A DNA stretch of 64,000 nucleotides from Erysipelothrix sp. HDW6A. GTDB lineage: Bacteria > Bacillota_I > Bacilli_A > Erysipelotrichales > Erysipelotrichaceae. The stretch's first letter is position 1; each line of letters begins with the position of its first letter. The notes below the pieces were generated by a model. The model did not search any database, had not been told where the DNA came from, and saw nothing but the letters and a program-made list of their open reading frames with translations. Below are positions 59,946-64,000 of the stretch, one piece after another. Position numbers and translations under genes: made by a program. The DNA lies in contig NZ_CP049859.1 in assembly GCF_011400295.1 (NCBI RefSeq), forward strand, positions 1,426,001 to 1,490,000. The letters are read 5' to 3'.

Positions 59946-61270
59946 TTTTCTTCAAGCAAGTCTTCATCGTCTTGCTTTTCTTTTGTAATCCTAACTTTTG
60001 AGATTACTTTTTCATCCACATCAACAATTGAGAATCGATAACCTTTATAAACCACATCAGAAGTATCAAATTTGATATCATCTTCGTTTGGAATACGATC
60101 TAAGAAGCTAATCAAGAAACCACTTAAGGTATCATAATCATCAATCGGTAATTCTATATCTAGGACATCGTCAAGTTCATCAAGGTCCACAAGTCCATCA
60201 ACCAGATATTCTCCAGGATGCACTTCAACAATTTCATGACCTTCTTCATCATCGTATTCGTCCATGATATTACCCATAACTTCTTCAATTAAGTCTTCCA
60301 TGGTCACAAGACCTGCTGTTCCACCATATTCGTCAATTACTATAGCGATATGTGTTTTAGCATTCTGAAGCTCTCTAAATAAAGTATCGGTCTTCTTTGA
60401 ATCAGGAACAAATAATGGTTCCCACATAATTTCATGAATATCAAAATCTTTACCATTGCTTGATTTTACATAACGTAATAAATCTCGTAAATGCAAGATC
60501 CCAATAATATCATCAATACTATCATCATAGACTGGATATCGCGTGAAGCGTTCTTCATCAACGATATTCATAATATCCTCAAATGTACTGTTTATATCAA
60601 CACCTATAATATCAGTTCTATGAGTCATGATATCTTCTGCAGTGTGGTTATCAAACTCAAAGATATTTCGAATCATTTCTTTTTCTTCAATGTTGATTTC
60701 CCCTGCTTCGACCATGATACGAATTTCTTCTTCTGTAACTTCATCTTCAACACTATTTGGATCAATACCAACAAGGCGTAAAACAATATTTGTTGAGAAT
60801 GATAAGAATTTTACAATCGGTTTAGTAATTTTCGATAAGAACGATATTGGGTAACATACAAAGAACGCAAACTTCTCTGAGTTTGACATTGCAATTCGTT
60901 TCGGTACCAACTCACCAAATACAAGCATGAGATATGAAGTAATTAAGGTAACCACAATCATTGCAATAGGTCTAACGAGTGTGGCACTTAAATTAAATTG
61001 AGCCACAGACCAATTCGTAATAACTTCCGCAAAGGCATCTGAAGCAAAAGCACCCGATAGAATACTTGCTAAAGAAACACCAATTTGGATTGTTGATAAG
61101 AACTGGTTAGGGTTTTCCTTAAGCGATAGTACTACTCCCGCTTTACGGTTACCCTCTTCTTTCATGTTTTTAAGCTTGTTATTATTTAATGAGACGAAAG
61201 CAAGTTCACTACCTGCAAAGAACGCATTTAACGCAACAAGGAAAATTAATACAGCTATTTGGCCATACAT
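59942..61270 (-). CDS. CorC/HlyC-family membrane protein (DUF21-CBS)
   Basis: Order of domains: DUF21 with about four membrane helices (residues 1-195, including MYGQIAVLIFLVALNAFFAGSELAFVSL), a CBS pair (about 210-330: DIMTHRTDIIGVD, VIDEYGGTAGLVTMEDLIEEVMG) and a C-terminal CorC_HlyC domain (VDLDELDDVLDIELP, DTLSGFLI). Members export magnesium or have related ion roles (MpfA/YhdP); older annotation as hemolysin is misleading. 442 residues. AGGAGG precedes the ATG. Confidence 0.92.
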   Translation of the reverse strand: MYGQIAVLIFLVALNAFFAGSELAFVSLNNNKLKNMKEEGNRKAGVVLSLKENPNQFLSTIQIGVSLASILSGAFASDAFAEVITNWSVAQFNLSATLVRPIAMIVVTLITSYLMLVFGELVPKRIAMSNSEKFAFFVCYPISFLSKITKPIVKFLSFSTNIVLRLVGIDPNSVEDEVTEEEIRIMVEAGEINIEEKEMIRNIFEFDNHTAEDIMTHRTDIIGVDINSTFEDIMNIVDEERFTRYPVYDDSIDDIIGILHLRDLLRYVKSSNGKDFDIHEIMWEPLFVPDSKKTDTLFRELQNAKTHIAIVIDEYGGTAGLVTMEDLIEEVMGNIMDEYDDEEGHEIVEVHPGEYLVDGLVDLDELDDVLDIELPIDDYDTLSGFLISFLDRIPNEDDIKFDTSDVVYKGYRFSIVDVDEKVISKVRITKEKQDDEDLLEEN

Positions 61271-61389
61271 AATTCTGCACCTCCTGCAATATTAAAAACG
61301 ATCTGATTGAACCAACCACATCTCAGTTTACTTATAGTTTTTCTCAATAGTATACAATTCGGACAACTGTCCTGGTCACTGTTTTCCAC
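61255..61389 (-). CDS. Possible upstream reading frame (44 residues) overlapping the CorC-family gene
   Basis: A GTG at 61389 follows GGAGG at six bases. The frame runs 44 codons, beginning MENSDQDSCPNC, passes a hairpin sequence GGACAGTTGTCC (about 61356-61367) and ends 16 bases inside the CorC-family gene in another frame. Four cysteines and an acidic start are notable. It lies in the otherwise empty 281-base gap 61271-61551. There is a TTGACA on the minus strand near 61440-61445. No family recognised; it may be a leader or chance. Confidence 0.3.
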   Translation of the reverse strand: MENSDQDSCPNCILLRKTISKLRCGWFNQIVFNIAGGAELCMAK

Positions 61390-61499
61390 AAACATCCTCC
61401 ATTTTTATATATAAAGAAGTTTACACAATAATAAATACTTTTGTCAAGAATATTGTATTTTTCACACATTTTACTACCAATATTATATCACTATTATAG

Positions 61500-61530
61500 A
61501 AAAAAGCACCAAATAATTCCTTGGTACTTT
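61500..61530 (-). terminator. Terminator of the methyltransferase-like gene
   Basis: On the minus strand AAAGTACCAA and TTGGTGCTTT form a ten-pair stem (one G-T pair) with a short T run, 20 bases after the stop codon at 61552. Confidence 0.75.
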
Positions 61531-61551
61531 CAAAATTTTTCGACCATAAGA

Positions 61552-62115
61552 CTAGATACTTTCATTCAAATTAATACAGAGTGGTTTATATGCATCAATG
61601 ATTATTGAGGCCATTCCAATTCGTTCTCTACTATTGCGTGTGTCGTAGCGTAAGGACCGTCCGATTGGACCGTCTTCTGCATTCCAGTAGATATAATGAA
61701 ATATCCCTTTTTCATCAATATACTCTAACAACTTCACCACAAATCCAGCACTCTCAAATACTTCTACTAATTTATCATAGGTATACAACACTTTATGAGT
61801 GTAGGCTGGATGGTCCTTTGGACCAGGTCCCCCGATTCCTACAAGCCGTAAGAAAGCATCATCGTGCAGGTTTCCATCTGGAACCGCCACACGAATGTAA
61901 GCTCCATCTTCAAGAAAGTCATAACATAAGCGTGCTGCCCGAACACCATCCTCATAAGTTAGGTGTTCCCAAACATGTTCCGCTAACATCGTTTGTGCCT
62001 TACCATTCTTAAAAAAACTAGAAAAACTCTCTTCCGACAGTAAATTCAAGCTGTCTTCATCGGTTGAAACCCAACCTTTGACACGTGTATTACCTGCTCC
62101 AAGTATGACTTTCAT
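61552..62115 (-). CDS. SAM-dependent methyltransferase-like protein
   Basis: Start at 62115 (MKVILGAGNTRVKGWVSTD), after GGGGGAAC. The short N-terminal motif ILGAGNTRVKGWVSTDEDSLNLL and the AEHVWEHLTYEDGVRAARLCYDFLEDGAYIRVAVPDGNLHD block are the middle and end of a class I methyltransferase fold of the type found in cell-surface sugar clusters. GGPGPKDHPAYTHKVLYTYDKL follows. 187 residues; it lacks a standard glycine-rich SAM loop of full length, so activity is uncertain. It overlaps nothing but sits 14 bases after the permease gene. Confidence 0.75.
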   Translation of the reverse strand: MKVILGAGNTRVKGWVSTDEDSLNLLSEESFSSFFKNGKAQTMLAEHVWEHLTYEDGVRAARLCYDFLEDGAYIRVAVPDGNLHDDAFLRLVGIGGPGPKDHPAYTHKVLYTYDKLVEVFESAGFVVKLLEYIDEKGIFHYIYWNAEDGPIGRSLRYDTRNSRERIGMASIIIDAYKPLCINLNESI

Positions 62116-62128
62116 CATGTTCCCCCTA

Positions 62129-64000
62129 TTATTCATCAAACGTCTTAAGTGCCTCACTCATATTAACGTCATTCGCTTTACGCGACATTAAGAAATTAAT
62201 AATCAACGAAAGAAGTATGGTTATTGCGATTGCTGTAGCAACACTTGATACTAAAAGTTCGCGATTAAACATTACAAAGTTAAGTTCAGCTTTTAATATA
62301 ACATAACGATGCAATACCACACCAAAGCCTAAACCAAAGACCATACTAATAAATGTAAGAATAATATTCTCACGTAATACGTATTGAGCTACCTCTTTTG
62401 GATAGAATCCTAAGACTTTAATCGTCGCTAACTCCTTCGTTCGTTCACTTAAATTCATCGAAATAAGATTTAATAATACAATCAGCTCTAAAATGAAAGC
62501 AGCCCCCATAATTACATAGATCACGATATCAAAATTCTTCATCATATCGCTATAGGCATCCGAGACATTATCCATAAACGATATTGAATAAACATCTTTA
62601 TTTTCTAAAATCTGCGTTGCAAGAGCTTGATTATCTGTATCAGTATTAAAGAAAGTTATTGTATCGTGTGTGCTTTCTCCTGTTTTTTCTGTATAAAGAT
62701 TGCGACTCATATACACATAATGCATTACATAGTTCTCTGTAATACCACCAATAAGTACACTAACGTCCTGACCATTAAGATCTAACATCATTGTGTTCCC
62801 AACCTCTAATCCCCCAAGTATCGCCAGCTTCTCGCTGATAATAATTGAATTATCATCTAAGCTTAACTTCTCTTTGGTAACACGAGACTGAAGGCTTATA
62901 AAAGAACTGATATCATCTTCTGGACTTGAAATCATTACTTGAATGTCATTGCCTTCATACTTGCCACCAACCGAAGCAACATTTATTGACTGTGTAAATA
63001 AAGATGTATCGATAGTGGCATCATTATGCAGTACAGTTCCATCATAATGAATAACTTCACCAAACTGTTTATCAATAATTGAATAAATTGAATGTTGTAA
63101 ACCAAAAGCAGTAATAAGTAGCCCAGCACAACCACCAATACCTAAGATTGTCATTAGAAAGCGTGACTTGTTTCTAAACAGGTTTCTAAAACTAACTTTA
63201 TACAGAAATGACATGCGATTCCATATAAAAGGAATACGTTCTAGAATAATTCTTTGCCCCTTCTTAGGTGCTTCAGGTCGTAGTAGATTTGCAGTCCTTT
63301 GACGACTAACCTTTAATGCTTTATAGCCAGCTATACCAACGCTGCATAAAAAACTAATAATTAGTGGTAACAATGCATAAGACATTACAAACTGGGTAAT
63401 TAAATCCGGTGTTTGATACATAATACGATAAGCATTATATATTAAACTAGGTATCATATAAAACCCAATGGCAACTCCTATAAGAACACCACCTGCCCAA
63501 CTAAACAAGGCAAAATAAATATACTTTAAGGAAGCATACCACGAAGAGTATCCCAAGGCTTTATATACACCAATTTGTGATCGTGATTCATCAATCATTC
63601 TTGATATAGTACTTAATGTTACAAGAACTGAAACTCCGAAGAAAATGAGCGGGAATACTTTACCAATAGCTTCAATACGGTCACTGTCTTGGTAAAATTC
63701 GGTATAACCGACAAGGACATCTTTTCTCTCGAAACTATAGATTTTACCATGACTTGTAGAATCTATAGTAGCAATACCTTCATCAATTTCGCTTTGATTT
63801 TGATTAATCTTAGTAAGTGCTATATTTCGATTCGTTTGCAATTTTTGCATATTTTCTTTATATAACTGATTTGCTTCGTTGTAGTAGTCTATTCCAGCTT
63901 GAAGAGTATTTACTCCATCATCCACCACTTTAAACTCTGCAGTGAGCTCCGATTGCTTCTCCATAAGCATTGTGACTTGAGCTTCCACTGTCTGAATTTG
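62129..64000 (-). CDS. FtsX-like ABC transporter permease (partial, runs off the right edge)
   Basis: Large permease of the MacB/FtsX type. The visible part is the C-terminal 620 or so residues. A coiled-coil, extracellular segment lies at the window edge (SELTAEFKVVDDGVNTLQAG and onward), then two sets of membrane helices: a first FtsX block (VFPLIFFGVSVLVTLSTISRMIDESRSQIGVYKALGYS) and a second (IYVIMGAAFILELIVLLNLISMNLSERTKELATIKVLGFYP). The frame is open to the edge, so the true start is outside. The ATPase partner would be expected upstream beyond the window. Cargo unknown. Confidence 0.88.
   Translation of the reverse strand, partial: QIQTVEAQVTMLMEKQSELTAEFKVVDDGVNTLQAGIDYYNEANQLYKENMQKLQTNRNIALTKINQNQSEIDEGIATIDSTSHGKIYSFERKDVLVGYTEFYQDSDRIEAIGKVFPLIFFGVSVLVTLSTISRMIDESRSQIGVYKALGYSSWYASLKYIYFALFSWAGGVLIGVAIGFYMIPSLIYNAYRIMYQTPDLITQFVMSYALLPLIISFLCSVGIAGYKALKVSRQRTANLLRPEAPKKGQRIILERIPFIWNRMSFLYKVSFRNLFRNKSRFLMTILGIGGCAGLLITAFGLQHSIYSIIDKQFGEVIHYDGTVLHNDATIDTSLFTQSINVASVGGKYEGNDIQVMISSPEDDISSFISLQSRVTKEKLSLDDNSIIISEKLAILGGLEVGNTMMLDLNGQDVSVLIGGITENYVMHYVYMSRNLYTEKTGESTHDTITFFNTDTDNQALATQILENKDVYSISFMDNVSDAYSDMMKNFDIVIYVIMGAAFILELIVLLNLISMNLSERTKELATIKVLGFYPKEVAQYVLRENIILTFISMVFGLGFGVVLHRYVILKAELNFVMFNRELLVSSVATAIAITILLSLIINFLMSRKANDVNMSEALKTFDE

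Overview
The window comes from the chromosome of a low-GC Gram-positive bacterium. The 16S rRNA, the T-box leaders, the order alaS - ireB - ruvX - DUF1292 - mltG - udk - greA, and a V-type ATPase operon beside a PPi-type phosphofructokinase all fit Bacillota, most likely class Erysipelotrichia (Erysipelothrix-like). The genus is inferred from memory of 16S features, not from a search. Nearly all genes lie on the minus strand and are housekeeping. I see no prophage, insertion sequence, CRISPR array or integrated element.

Layout, left to right. 1-7.7 kb: V-type ATPase operon (G/H-C-I-K-F-E-A-B-D, minus strand), divergent from tRNA-Ser(CGA). 8-17 kb: PPi-phosphofructokinase, ABC-F ATPase, amidase-like protein, asnS, rex and the tsaD-rimI-tsaB-tsaE cluster for t6A tRNA modification. 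17-22.2 kb: a 16S-23S-5S rRNA operon without spacer tRNAs, with matching processing stems and a strong promoter. 22.2-27 kb: DUF402 phosphatase, thiT with a TPP riboswitch, an AAC(3)-like protein, a PgpA-like protein, then M32 carboxypeptidase and superoxide dismutase on the plus strand. 27-35.2 kb: rRNA/tRNA methyltransferase, ileS with T-box, divIVA, sepF, hpf, a zinc-dependent phospholipase C-like protein, ald and a HAD hydrolase. 35.2-38 kb: mgtA on the plus strand with an unusual leader. 38-47.4 kb: a small membrane protein, valS with T-box, two membrane proteins, hemW, a MazG-like protein, lepA, an ECF S component and fmt. 47.5-57.2 kb: rpsT, then holA-comEC-comEA and greA-udk-mltG-DUF1292-ruvX-ireB-alaS (T-box). 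57.2-64 kb: NUDIX protein, a BusR-like GntR/RCK_C regulator, cysK divergent from an Rrf2 (CymR-like) regulator, a CorC/HlyC-family protein, a methyltransferase-like protein and a partial FtsX-like permease.

Two observations stand out. First, mgtA is preceded by a 28-codon reading frame with an excellent promoter and ribosome binding site. It carries an Asp-Asp-Asp-Pro run inside an elaborate RNA hairpin and has a possible competing hairpin at the mgtA Shine-Dalgarno, so it looks like a magnesium-sensing leader peptide analogous to, but unrelated in sequence to, enterobacterial MgtL. Second, five genes (V-ATPase B, ABC-F, tsaD, ileS, fmt) are each broken by exactly one missing G in a G-run. 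Three of these are normally essential, so a homopolymer sequencing or assembly error is the first explanation to test.
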